Assembly: GCA_022821585.1 (NCBI GenBank)
Contig: JAJEDI010000050.1
Span: 124,001-188,000 of the forward strand
Length of the DNA: 64,000 nucleotides
DNA from: Caldilineaceae bacterium
GTDB lineage: Bacteria > Chloroflexota > Anaerolineae > Caldilineales > Caldilineaceae
Reading direction: 5' to 3'
The notes under the pieces were generated by a model. That model saw only the letters and a program-made list of their open reading frames with translations. It was not told the origin of the DNA and searched no databases. Below are positions 20,351 to 29,396 of this stretch, piece by piece (position 1 is the first letter of the stretch; every line of letters starts with the position of its first letter). A program made the translations under genes and the position numbers.

Positions 20351-20760
20351 TAGCTACTCGGCCTTCTCAGGTGCTTGAACCCACCCTCTCGGGGTTTGAC
20401 GGATTGTTCCAACTCCCTTTTCACGCAGAATAAGGCCATTGCAGTGGGCGGCGGGGGCAAGGCGTGAGCAGTGGCGGGAGTCACTTTGGTCCCGATCTCC
20501 AACAAACTGTGACTGAAAAGCTACCTCAGAAAACAGCTCGACTTGGGATAATTGGGTTATTCATTTGGGATAATGGGCCGTTGCCGGAGGATAAGGATTG
20601 GATATTCCGACTTTAATGGTAAGAATTGGATCGAGCAGTGACCCGATGTCTACAGGAACAAGAGGCTCGGCGCTGCAGCGAGTCTCTAAAGGCGCCTTGC
20701 GACCCACTCAGGTCGGGGCCCGAACTCCAGGAATTCAAATATTCGCTATTGGTGCCCCGA

Positions 20761-20790
20761 TTGTCTGCCGTCAAAGTCGGGTGATATAAT
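20761..20790 (+). promoter_or_regulatory. Putative sigma70-type promoter upstream of lepB
   Basis: TTGTCT -35-like, 18-nt spacer, perfect TATAAT at 20785-20790. Confidence 0.5.
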
Positions 20791-20849
20791 CTACATAGAC
20801 TCTCGCCCCTGGAACAGGGCGTCTAGGCCACGAAACCGGACCCAAGCCA

Positions 20850-21662
20850 TTGCGCCACGATAAGAGAATCCCTGACGCGTCGGAGACCGAAGCCGAGAAT
20901 TCGGCCAAGAGTATTCCCATCGCGTCTCCAGCATCTGAGAGTGACCAACATTCTGTGGAACATCTGCCGGCCCGGCCAAAGATCCAACGAGGACCTGATA
21001 CTCCATTACGCGGCACCAACGGAATGGCTACGGCAGTCCCAACCGGCGGCGTCATGTCGGTAGGTGACGGGCATGTTTCGCATGCAGAAGACCGGCGCGG
21101 CGATGACGATCCGGGGATGAAGTCTCTGCTGCGCGAGACGTTGGAAACGGTCGTTCTGGCGATCCTTATTTTCCTGGTGATCCGCAGCCTTGTGCAGAAC
21201 TATCGAATTGAAGGCCAGTCGATGGAGCCGAACTTCCAGCACGGCCAGTATCTGCTCGTAAACAAGCTGGCCTATCGATTAGGGGAGTACCGGCGGGGAG
21301 ATGTCATAGTCTTCCATTACCCCAACAACCCATCGCAGGACTACATAAAGCGGGTTATTGGGCTGCCGGGTGATTCGGTTGAGTTTCGGGACGGCGTCCT
21401 CTTTGTAAACGGCCTGACGGTAGATGAACCTTATGACCAGGTGCCGATCGCACGCGACATTTCGGCGCAGACGGTCGCTCCCGGCTTCTTGTATGTGTTG
21501 GGAGACAACCGCCCGGCGTCATCTGACACGCGCACTTGGGGCCAGCTATCTCAAGAGTTTGTCATCGGCAAAGCGTGGCTAGCCATTTGGCCAGTTGAGA
21601 AAGCTGGCGTGGTAGAGCACCCGGCCATCGAAATCGAGTCGGGATTGGAACTAACTCCATAG
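20850..21662 (+). CDS. lepB: Signal peptidase I (actual start may be internal, e.g. 21117)
   Basis: IEGQSMEPNFQHGQYLLVNKLAYRLGEYRRGDVIVFHYP...YIKRVIGLPGDSVE...VLGDNRPASSDTRTWG. Confidence 0.94.
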   Translation: MRHDKRIPDASETEAENSAKSIPIASPASESDQHSVEHLPARPKIQRGPDTPLRGTNGMATAVPTGGVMSVGDGHVSHAEDRRGDDDPGMKSLLRETLETVVLAILIFLVIRSLVQNYRIEGQSMEPNFQHGQYLLVNKLAYRLGEYRRGDVIVFHYPNNPSQDYIKRVIGLPGDSVEFRDGVLFVNGLTVDEPYDQVPIARDISAQTVAPGFLYVLGDNRPASSDTRTWGQLSQEFVIGKAWLAIWPVEKAGVVEHPAIEIESGLELTP

Positions 21663-21796
21663 TTCTTTCGGTCCCTCACCGAAGAGCGCAGATCAGCTTC
21701 GCCACTGGCGGCGATGCCCGGTTGGTCAGGTGGAGTAACGAAACTGCTAGGGCAGCAGAAGACAGGATGGTCTGAGGACGAACCGGGAGACTTCGC

Positions 21797-22075
21797 ATGT
21801 CAAACCAAAGAGTTAGAGATTTCCTAATTCTTATCGGCCATACCTGGATGTGCCTGGACTGCCGGAGCAAGCTGCTAGAAAACCCGGAGGCGACTCTCGT
21901 CGGCCATAAGTTGAGCGAATTCGAGCGGGAAAAGCTGCTGGCTTTGACCGATAGCTCCTATCGCACAATGATGGATCTTGAAGCGGCGACCGGCCTTACT
22001 GCCGATGAGGTATCGCTGGCGATAGATCATCCTCGCTCCCGTCTGCGTCATCTGGGTACTCGCGTGCGAGGGTAG
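21797..22075 (+). CDS. Small conserved hypothetical protein
   Basis: 92-aa complete ORF with CLDC motif, collinear with following genes. Confidence 0.5.
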   Translation: MSNQRVRDFLILIGHTWMCLDCRSKLLENPEATLVGHKLSEFEREKLLALTDSSYRTMMDLEAATGLTADEVSLAIDHPRSRLRHLGTRVRG

Positions 22076-22121
22076 CAGGAAGGCAAACCCATGCGTGCGG
22101 CCGCCGGTGAGATAGCAACCC

Positions 22122-22532
22122 GTGGACATTCCAGCGCTGTTTGACCGATACGAATGGGGGTTCGAGACGGTCGAGGTCGGCATCTGGCGCAGCACTTTTG
22201 CCGACGAACAGGACGAGGAGTTCGACCTCTATGTGGCCGACGGCGAGGAATGGCTGCATTTTGCCGTCACACCCTTCACTCCTGCTCCCGCGCCAGAGTG
22301 CCGGGAGAAGCTAACGTCCCTCTTGCTGAGCTTGAACCAATCGTTACGGCTAGTCCGATTCGCTACGGACAGCGATGGCGATGTTTCTCTGCTGGCGGAC
22401 TTGCCGCGAGAAGACCTTTCCTTCACCCTTTTTGCCGCGACTATGGACGCCCTCATCCACTATACGCGGAAGTTGGCCGCCCCATTGGGCAGGACCGCGA
22501 CCGACCCCCGCTTTGAAACGTCGTTCCCCTAG
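22122..22532 (+). CDS. Hypothetical YbjN / secretion-chaperone-like protein
   Basis: 136-aa ORF with alternating beta/alpha pattern (LYVADGEEWLHFAVTPFTPAP...SLNQSLRLVRFATDSDGDVSLLADLPREDLSF). Confidence 0.55.
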   Translation: MDIPALFDRYEWGFETVEVGIWRSTFADEQDEEFDLYVADGEEWLHFAVTPFTPAPAPECREKLTSLLLSLNQSLRLVRFATDSDGDVSLLADLPREDLSFTLFAATMDALIHYTRKLAAPLGRTATDPRFETSFP

Positions 22533-22562
22533 CCAAAGACTCACCCACATAAGGAGATCGCA

Positions 22563-23312
22563 ATGGCCAATGCACTGGCAGCACGGTGGCTACCCGTACT
22601 GGAGCCGCTGGGCGTCAGTCGCCCGGGGGATGTTGGCTGGATTCACGGCGCCAACAGGTCGCAGGCACTGCTAGGCGCGCTGTCCGACCCGAAGGTGCAA
22701 TTCATTGAAGGTGATATATCGCTGGTAGGGGGAGAGATCATCATGGCCCATCCCCTGGTAGTGGAGAGCGATCTGAGCTTTGAAAGGTGGCTGGACCTGA
22801 CGGTTGCCGCGGGTAAGGGCGCGAAGCTTGACTTCAAGTCGCCGGAAGCGGTTGTCCCCTGTCTCACCTACGCAGGGAAACGGGCTGCCGGCAAGATACC
22901 ACTATGCGCCAATGCTGATATCCTGGCCGGCCCAGGGGGAGACGAGGCACTGTTCAAACCAGACGAATTTGTGAGCCAATGTAAGAAACTCTTGCCCCAG
23001 GCCTTTCTTTCGCTCGGTTGGACCGTTGAAGAAGGAGATCCAGGTTATACAGAGGCGATGATCGACGCGATGCTGGAACTTCTGGTGGAGATCGACGCGG
23101 AGGTCACTCTGTGCTTTTTTGCGGGTTACCTACCAGGGGCCTGGTCGCGAGTGGAGGAGATATTGGAGGAGACCGAATATACTCTTACCGTCTGGGGCAG
23201 GATCAGAGACAGGTCGCTTGCGTCTTGGATTCGGGACAATACTCCTGCGGAACGCTGTTTCTATGACATACAGTGGCGGGACGGTACACAGATACACCTG
23301 GCCCTGTCCTGA
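22563..23312 (+). CDS. FAM151/Menorin (DUF2181)-like protein
   Basis: IHGANRSQALLGAL, IEGDISL, IMAHPLVVESDLSFERWLDL, GAKLDFKSPEAV, NADILAGPG, LSLGWT, YTLTVWGRI, IRDNTPAERCFYDIQ, recalled as the animal FAM151 signature. Confidence 0.8.
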   Translation: MANALAARWLPVLEPLGVSRPGDVGWIHGANRSQALLGALSDPKVQFIEGDISLVGGEIIMAHPLVVESDLSFERWLDLTVAAGKGAKLDFKSPEAVVPCLTYAGKRAAGKIPLCANADILAGPGGDEALFKPDEFVSQCKKLLPQAFLSLGWTVEEGDPGYTEAMIDAMLELLVEIDAEVTLCFFAGYLPGAWSRVEEILEETEYTLTVWGRIRDRSLASWIRDNTPAERCFYDIQWRDGTQIHLALS

Positions 23313-23349
23313 ATCTTTTCACTCGGACTGCACAAGAGCGGCGCCGTCC

Positions 23350-24978
23350 TCAGCGCCGTAGAGGCCATGGAAGCACGCCAACTCGCCCGGCCCAGTCTCG
23401 GTATAGTGCGGCGAACTCCTCAACCTTAGGGCGATTCTTGTCGCTCAGATCATTCAGTTCGGTCCGGTCCTCTTGCATGTCGTAGAGTTCCCAACCGCCT
23501 CCGTGTTTGCTGACCAGCTTCCACTGCCCCAAGCGGACGGCCCGGTTTCCTTCGTGTTCCCAGAAAATATGGCTTTGCCGACTCCAATTGCCGCCTTGCA
23601 GCAGCGGCAAGAAACTCTCTCCTTCCAGGGGCTGCAACGGACGCCCGTTGTACTCATTGGGGTGGGGAATGCCGGCGGCATCTAGAATGGTCGGCAGAAT
23701 ATCGATGATATGACAGGCCTCGTGCACGATCTGACATGGTTGAATTGCCGAGGACCAGTAGGCGATTAGCGGCGTGGAGATGCCGCCTTCGTGAACCCAG
23801 TGCTTATAGAGTCGGAAGGGGGCATTGGATGCGTTGGCCCACGGGAGATCGTAGCTCATAAAGGTGTGGGGACCTCCGGGAAGGATGCCGGGATCGTTAC
23901 CTACGCGCATCGGTCTGCCATCGGGCGTCCAATCGCTGTAACGGTCGACCCAACCGTTTTCGGCGAGGAATTCAGCGCAGCCGCCGTTGTCTGACAGGAA
24001 AAGTATGAGCGTGTTGTCGTCGAGCTGCGAATCCTCTAACGCGGACAAGATACGCCCGATTCCCTGATCCATCCGGTCTATCTGCGCGGCGTAGACAGCC
24101 ATGCGCATGTCTTCCCAGTCGCGATAGCGGGCGTCCTCCCAAGGGGGCGCGGAATCGTCGCGGGGCGAGATCGGCCAGCGGCTGTCCAGCATCCCCATTC
24201 CTTTGAGCTCCTCGTGCCGCGCAGTACGCAGGGCGTCCCAGCCGCCTTTGCGATAGGTCCCTTCGTAATTGGCGATATCTTCCGGCAATGCGTGGAGCGG
24301 CCAGTGAGGGGCAGTGTAGGCCACATAGAGGAAGAAAGGATCGTCGGTTTGCGAGGCCTCTTCGATCATCTTCGCGGCCTGGTCGCTGATGGCATCGGTG
24401 TAATAGTAGGTGTCGGACGGGGCGGACTGGTCTTCCTGCCCCATTTCCTGACTTCCAGCCTCCTCCCCGGCTAGGACGAAGGAATCGTCTTCCATCAGCG
24501 AATATGGCGAGAAGAAGCTGCCGGCGCCGTCCAGAGTACCGTAGTAACGGTCGAATCCTCTTTGGCGAGGGGTTGGATGCCCTTCTTCGCCGGGCCGCCA
24601 GGTTTGCGGCCGGGTTGGGTCGTATGCGCCTCCAACGTGCCATTTTCCGGACATGAATGTACGGTAGCCGCCGGTTTTGAGCGCCTCGGCGATGGTCACG
24701 ACGTCGTCTCGCAGGTATCCCTGGTATGCGGGTGAACCGGTGTTCTCCATCATGTGGCCGATGCCGGCCTGATGGGGATAGGCTCCGGTGAGCATGCAGG
24801 CTCGCGTCGGGCAGCAGCGAGCATAGTTGTACATCTGGGAGAAGCGCATTCCGCCGCGAGCCAGCCGATCCAGATTAGGCGTCCGGATTTCCGAACCATA
24901 GCAGCCGATATCGGAGTACCCCATGTCGTCCACTAGAATCAGGACGAAGTTTGGGCGCGTCGTAGAAGTGTGTGTCAT
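23350..24978 (-). CDS. Type I sulfatase (arylsulfatase family)
   Basis: FVLILVDDMGYSDIGCYGSEIRTPNLDRLA; formylglycine motif C-x-P-x-R in ARCCPTRACMLTG. Confidence 0.95.
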   Translation of the reverse strand: MTHTSTTRPNFVLILVDDMGYSDIGCYGSEIRTPNLDRLARGGMRFSQMYNYARCCPTRACMLTGAYPHQAGIGHMMENTGSPAYQGYLRDDVVTIAEALKTGGYRTFMSGKWHVGGAYDPTRPQTWRPGEEGHPTPRQRGFDRYYGTLDGAGSFFSPYSLMEDDSFVLAGEEAGSQEMGQEDQSAPSDTYYYTDAISDQAAKMIEEASQTDDPFFLYVAYTAPHWPLHALPEDIANYEGTYRKGGWDALRTARHEELKGMGMLDSRWPISPRDDSAPPWEDARYRDWEDMRMAVYAAQIDRMDQGIGRILSALEDSQLDDNTLILFLSDNGGCAEFLAENGWVDRYSDWTPDGRPMRVGNDPGILPGGPHTFMSYDLPWANASNAPFRLYKHWVHEGGISTPLIAYWSSAIQPCQIVHEACHIIDILPTILDAAGIPHPNEYNGRPLQPLEGESFLPLLQGGNWSRQSHIFWEHEGNRAVRLGQWKLVSKHGGGWELYDMQEDRTELNDLSDKNRPKVEEFAALYRDWAGRVGVLPWPLRR

Positions 24979-25092
24979 GTAGGTCTCCGTGGGGCAGGAC
25001 AGTTCAACGGAGGAAACGGGGATAGCGGGCGTTCTTGCGGCACCGGGTAATGCGTCCGCGGTCAGGCGTGTTTGTGCTCAAGCCGCCCTTGT

Positions 25093-26478
25093 TCAGCCCA
25101 GAGTCAGGTGGGGCGTTTTCTCCTGGACGTAGGGCATAACGACTTCCAGACTCTGGCCCATTACGTCGACGGCTACATCGACTTCCTTTTCCGACATCGG
25201 CGTGGAGATGGCGTACTGGCACCTGGGTGCGCTGAAGATGCCGCGATTCATCATCTCCAGGTGTAGCAGCCCGGGCAGTTCCTGCGCCCTCTCCTGCGCG
25301 GCTACGGCGTCGCGGGCGTCTCTTATCTTGCCGTCGCTCCAGTGGATGCGAATAATGGACCCTGAACCCACGGCGCGTATGCCCACGCCGGCGGCCTGAA
25401 ATGCCGCGTTGAGCCCGTTTCTCAACCTCTGGCCCAACTCATTGACTCTAGCAACCTGATCGGCTTCATATTCCTTGATGGTTGCCAGACCCGCGGCCAT
25501 CGTGATGTTGTTGCCGTTGAAGGTGCCGTTATGCGGGATAGTCATGGGATGGGTGGGGTCGAAGGGCGCCATTATCTCTTTGCGCCCGCCAAAGGCGGCG
25601 AGGGGAAGGCCGCCGCCGATGAACTTTGCGATCGAGGTCAGGTCAGGCGTCACCCCGATTGTGGCCTGGAAGCCGCCAACGTCCTGGCGAAAGGTCATGA
25701 TCTCGTCAAAGATCAGGAGGACGTCGAATTCATCGGCAAGCTGCCTGACACCCTGGAGGTACCCAGGTTCGGGTTCTACGCCGCCGCCTGCGCCGAGCGC
25801 GGGTTCCAGGATGATGCCAGCAATTTCGTCGCTGCGGGCGCGGAGCATGTCGCGAAGTGCACCTAGATCATTAAAGGGCGCCACCAACATTCCTGCCATC
25901 GTCCCTGCGGGCACTCCTCTGCTTGAGAGCTTAGGACGGGGAAGCCCCTCTTCTGTGGTATCCGGTTGCATGTTCAGCTGTACATAGTCGTGGGAGCCGT
26001 GATACCCGCCGTCCATCTTGATGATGATGTCCCTGCCAGTGAAGGCCCTAGCGGCCCTCATCGCCAATAGCGTCGCTTCCGTGCCGGAGTTGCAGTAGCG
26101 CACGCTGTCAAAACTGGGAACGCGGCTGCAAAGCATCTCGGCGTGTTCTACCGTGACTTCAGCTGCCGAACCGAGAACGGTGCCACGGGCGGCCTGCTCC
26201 TGGATGGCACTTACGGTTGCCGGGTGGGCATGGCCGTGGATCAGGGAAGTGTAGTTGTTCAGAAAGTCAATGTACTGGTTTTCGTCATAGTCGTAGAGAA
26301 AACAGCCTTCCCCTCGGGTCATGTAGGCAGGATAGGGCGTGTAATAGGAAGCCGCCCTGGTGTCGCCACCGGGCATTGACTCTTTGGCGCGCGTGTCCCA
26401 TTCGCCGGACCCGTGCGTGCGCTGGCGAAAGGTCTCGGTGATCAGATTGGCGGCGTCGTGTCCTTGTTTGGTGCTCAC
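25093..26478 (-). CDS. Class III aminotransferase, glutamate-1-semialdehyde 2,1-aminomutase-like
   Basis: TRGEGCFLYDYDENQYIDFLNNYTSLIHGHAHP; VRYCNSGTEATLLAMRAARAFTGR; PLP lysine in SIAKFIGGGLPLAAFGG. Confidence 0.9.
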   Translation of the reverse strand: MSTKQGHDAANLITETFRQRTHGSGEWDTRAKESMPGGDTRAASYYTPYPAYMTRGEGCFLYDYDENQYIDFLNNYTSLIHGHAHPATVSAIQEQAARGTVLGSAAEVTVEHAEMLCSRVPSFDSVRYCNSGTEATLLAMRAARAFTGRDIIIKMDGGYHGSHDYVQLNMQPDTTEEGLPRPKLSSRGVPAGTMAGMLVAPFNDLGALRDMLRARSDEIAGIILEPALGAGGGVEPEPGYLQGVRQLADEFDVLLIFDEIMTFRQDVGGFQATIGVTPDLTSIAKFIGGGLPLAAFGGRKEIMAPFDPTHPMTIPHNGTFNGNNITMAAGLATIKEYEADQVARVNELGQRLRNGLNAAFQAAGVGIRAVGSGSIIRIHWSDGKIRDARDAVAAQERAQELPGLLHLEMMNRGIFSAPRCQYAISTPMSEKEVDVAVDVMGQSLEVVMPYVQEKTPHLTLG

Positions 26479-26685
26479 GGCAGACCTCCATGGCGCCCAG
26501 TTTCGGCACCGGTATTCGTAGATTGCAGAGTAGGCAGTCTAGTAATGCCTGCCGCCTCCTACGAGACCGACAGAAAAGGGGTTTCGGGAAAAGGACGAGG
26601 CAGGCAGACCGCTAGGGTCCCAAGCTTCACTCACCGGTGGGATTGTAGCATACAGTTTCAGTGGTTACAACGGCCTCATCTCTAC

Positions 26686-26900
26686 GGGTGCATCCCAGAA
26701 TTGGGGTGGGAGTGGGAAGGAACAAGGCCTGCCCTTAACTTAGTCGCGTCAGGGGGCTTCGCGGCACGACTTGGGCGAGCGACCGGCGGCATAGAGACGA
26801 GATCGAAACTCGGCGCCAAGGTGGTATAGCTGGAGGGGGGCGTTGCGGGGGGAGTCCCCCCGCACAAGGGAGGGCCGAAGGCCCGACCGCACAACTGCAG
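26686..26900. repeat. Dispersed non-coding element, copy B (possibly extending to a degenerate right end near 27003-27018)
   Basis: Starts GGGTGCATCCCAGAATTGGGGTGGGA; carries GGGGGGCGTTGCGGGGGGAGTCCCCCCGCACAAGGGAGGGCCGAAGGCCCGACCGC. Confidence 0.75.
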
Positions 26901-27038
26901 TGGTCAGTGGCTAGTGGTCTAAGGTGGCGCTTTCCTTGCCCGGAATTGAACGCGGATTGGTTATGGTTTCGTTGTTGCCAAAGGTGCAGGAGAACTCGCT
27001 TACAAATTGGGATTCACGCATTTCTGCGGCGGGCTTGA

Positions 27039-27063
27039 GGGCACCCACAAGGGGTGCCCCTAC
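27039..27063. repeat. Short palindromic repeat, copy 1
   Basis: gggcacccacaaggggtgcccctac. Confidence 0.8.
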
Positions 27064-27253
27064 TTTTTTGTTGGAGATGGGATACCGGTTTGCAGGAGGC
27101 TCGAACGGCTCAGAGCATCAGAAGGGAACAGAACAGCGCGGGCTGCCGTCTTAGTTTGTGGTTGGAAAGCTCAGCGACATGGGTCTTTCTTCAGAGCCAA
27201 GTCGCAATGTCGGAAAGTTTTCACGCAATCATTTACAGCAAGTGAGGTGGGGA

Positions 27254-28606
27254 ATGAGACGGCTTATTAGACCCTTAGTACGTGGGACATTGGCAATCAT
27301 GTTTGCCGGTTCCGCAACCATTTCAAGTTTCCAGTATGCAGCTGCCAATGAGGTGCATATCGTCAAACCGGGCGAGACATTGAGCGAAATCGCAAAGCAG
27401 TATGGGACGACAGTAGCAAGCCTGAGACAGCTCAACAGCCTTCGGGACGCTAATTTCGTCTGGTATGGTCAACGTCTTGTGATTGACCAAGGCGGATCAG
27501 TTTTCGCCGACCCGCAGAGTGCGGGGAGATACCAGTTGTACAGGGTGAAGGCAGGCGACTCTCTTACCAAGCTCGCTCGCCGCTACGGCCTCAGCGTGAC
27601 CCAACTGGCGCAGATTAACGGCATTTCGCCCTTGCGCTGGTTGTACAGCGGGCAGCAGTTGCGGTTGCCTATTTCACCGACTTCCGTGCACGCCGCACAG
27701 TCGACCGCCCCTGTTGACTTTCAGCGCTACACTGTCCGGCCCGGTGACACCCTGACCCGACTTGCCAGACAGCACGGAATCAGCTTGTCGAGGCTTATGT
27801 CCGTCAATGGCCTGTCGCTAGCAAGGTGGCTCTATGTGGGCCAGGTCTTGCTCGTGCCCGCCGAACGTGAGCCTGCACTGCAACCAACTCCTCTTGTACC
27901 TGCTCTAGATCCTGCGCCACAAGCGCCAGCACTGCAGCCAGCTCTGCCTATTTCGGCGATGGTACCGGGGCAGTCACATGGCGCAGTCCATACGGTGCAG
28001 GCCGGCCAATCCATTAGGGACATCGCGGGACAGTACGGTGTCAACCACGCCGCAATAGCAAAGTTGAATAACTTGGCAAATAACAGTATTCTAGAGGCGG
28101 GTCAGGCCCTGCGGATTCCGTCGGAGAGCGCTCTTGAACTCCTGGAAGGAATGGAGCATCGACTTGACCAGTCCCGGTATCCTACGTCGACTGAGAGGTG
28201 GGTCGAAGTTGACCTGAGCGAGCAGTTAGCAGTCGCCTATGAAGGCACGACGCCTGTCAAGGCGTTCGTCGTCTCAACCGGGGTAGGGAGTACGCCTACG
28301 GTCCAAGGAACGTTTCGCATTTGGGCCAAGATCGCCATGCAGGATATGCGGGGCGGGAGTCGAGCCGCAGGCACCTACTATCATCTGAGAGACGTTAAGA
28401 ATGTACAGTACTTTCACAGGAGCTACGGATTCCATGGCACGTACTGGCATGACAACTACGGTACACCGATGAGCCGCGGCTGCATCAATATGACAAATGA
28501 GGATGCCAAATGGCTCTTCGATTGGACGTCTCCTGCGGTCTATACCGATGACTGGTTGTTCAGCAACAACGCCAACCCCGGCACACTGATCATGGTTCAT
28601 GAATAA
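27254..28606 (+). CDS. L,D-transpeptidase (YkuD) with four LysM repeats
   Basis: HIVKPGETLSEIAKQYG, YRVKAGDSLTKLARRYG, YTVRPGDTLTRLARQHG, HTVQAGQSIRDIAGQYG; catalytic HGTYWHDNYGTPMSRGCINMT. Confidence 0.93.
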   Translation: MRRLIRPLVRGTLAIMFAGSATISSFQYAAANEVHIVKPGETLSEIAKQYGTTVASLRQLNSLRDANFVWYGQRLVIDQGGSVFADPQSAGRYQLYRVKAGDSLTKLARRYGLSVTQLAQINGISPLRWLYSGQQLRLPISPTSVHAAQSTAPVDFQRYTVRPGDTLTRLARQHGISLSRLMSVNGLSLARWLYVGQVLLVPAEREPALQPTPLVPALDPAPQAPALQPALPISAMVPGQSHGAVHTVQAGQSIRDIAGQYGVNHAAIAKLNNLANNSILEAGQALRIPSESALELLEGMEHRLDQSRYPTSTERWVEVDLSEQLAVAYEGTTPVKAFVVSTGVGSTPTVQGTFRIWAKIAMQDMRGGSRAAGTYYHLRDVKNVQYFHRSYGFHGTYWHDNYGTPMSRGCINMTNEDAKWLFDWTSPAVYTDDWLFSNNANPGTLIMVHE

Positions 28607-29396
28607 AATCCGGGTTCGCCACATGTACCGCCACAGGAGTCTGAACGCGATGGCAAGAAAGATATGTGTGTCAATTGCGATGGCCCTGTTCTTTGGATTG
28701 TTGGTCAACGGATGGGGCCATCCGAATACGGCTGAAGCTGCTGAAAAGCAGGTCCCTATTCCCCAGATACCCGCCACCGAGGGAACGCAGGCAGGTCTGG
28801 ACTTATTGCCGCCACTACCCTTCATCGGCGCGACGTTGGACCTTCCGAGCGTAAGGCAGGAACAGCAGGCGTTACTTGACGCTGCGACTCAGACTCAGAT
28901 TGTGGATGAATCGGAATACGCTGTCTCCTGGACCGGAATCACGCAACTCCATCTGGATGTTAGCCGGGCCCGAATCAAGGGCGAGAAGTGGATAGAAGTA
29001 AGTCTGAGTGACCAGACGCTTTACGCCTGGGAAGGCGAGCAGCTGTTAAGAGAGTTCCTTATTTCGTCAGGAATCCCAGCGTATCCCACCAAGACAGGCG
29101 TGTTTCGCATGTGGGCCCGAACGCCCTCACAGACGATGTCCGGCGGCGATCCCGATGCCGGCACCTACTACAATCTGCCGAATGTGCAGTGGGTACAGTA
29201 CTACTACGGAGAGTTCGCATTTCACGGGACGTACTGGCATGACAATTTCGGCACGCCCATGAGCCATGGCTGTGTCAATCTGACGATCGAGGATGCGGAG
29301 TGGCTGTTCAACTGGACATTCCCGGAATGGGACGGCTCGGGAGGATGGCTACGCACAACTGAGCGCGATGCCACCCTGGTGTGGGTGCACAAATAA
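28599..29396 (+). CDS. L,D-transpeptidase (YkuD), no LysM
   Basis: HGTYWHDNFGTPMSHGCVNLT; overlaps end of preceding gene. Confidence 0.92.
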   Translation: MNKIRVRHMYRHRSLNAMARKICVSIAMALFFGLLVNGWGHPNTAEAAEKQVPIPQIPATEGTQAGLDLLPPLPFIGATLDLPSVRQEQQALLDAATQTQIVDESEYAVSWTGITQLHLDVSRARIKGEKWIEVSLSDQTLYAWEGEQLLREFLISSGIPAYPTKTGVFRMWARTPSQTMSGGDPDAGTYYNLPNVQWVQYYYGEFAFHGTYWHDNFGTPMSHGCVNLTIEDAEWLFNWTFPEWDGSGGWLRTTERDATLVWVHK

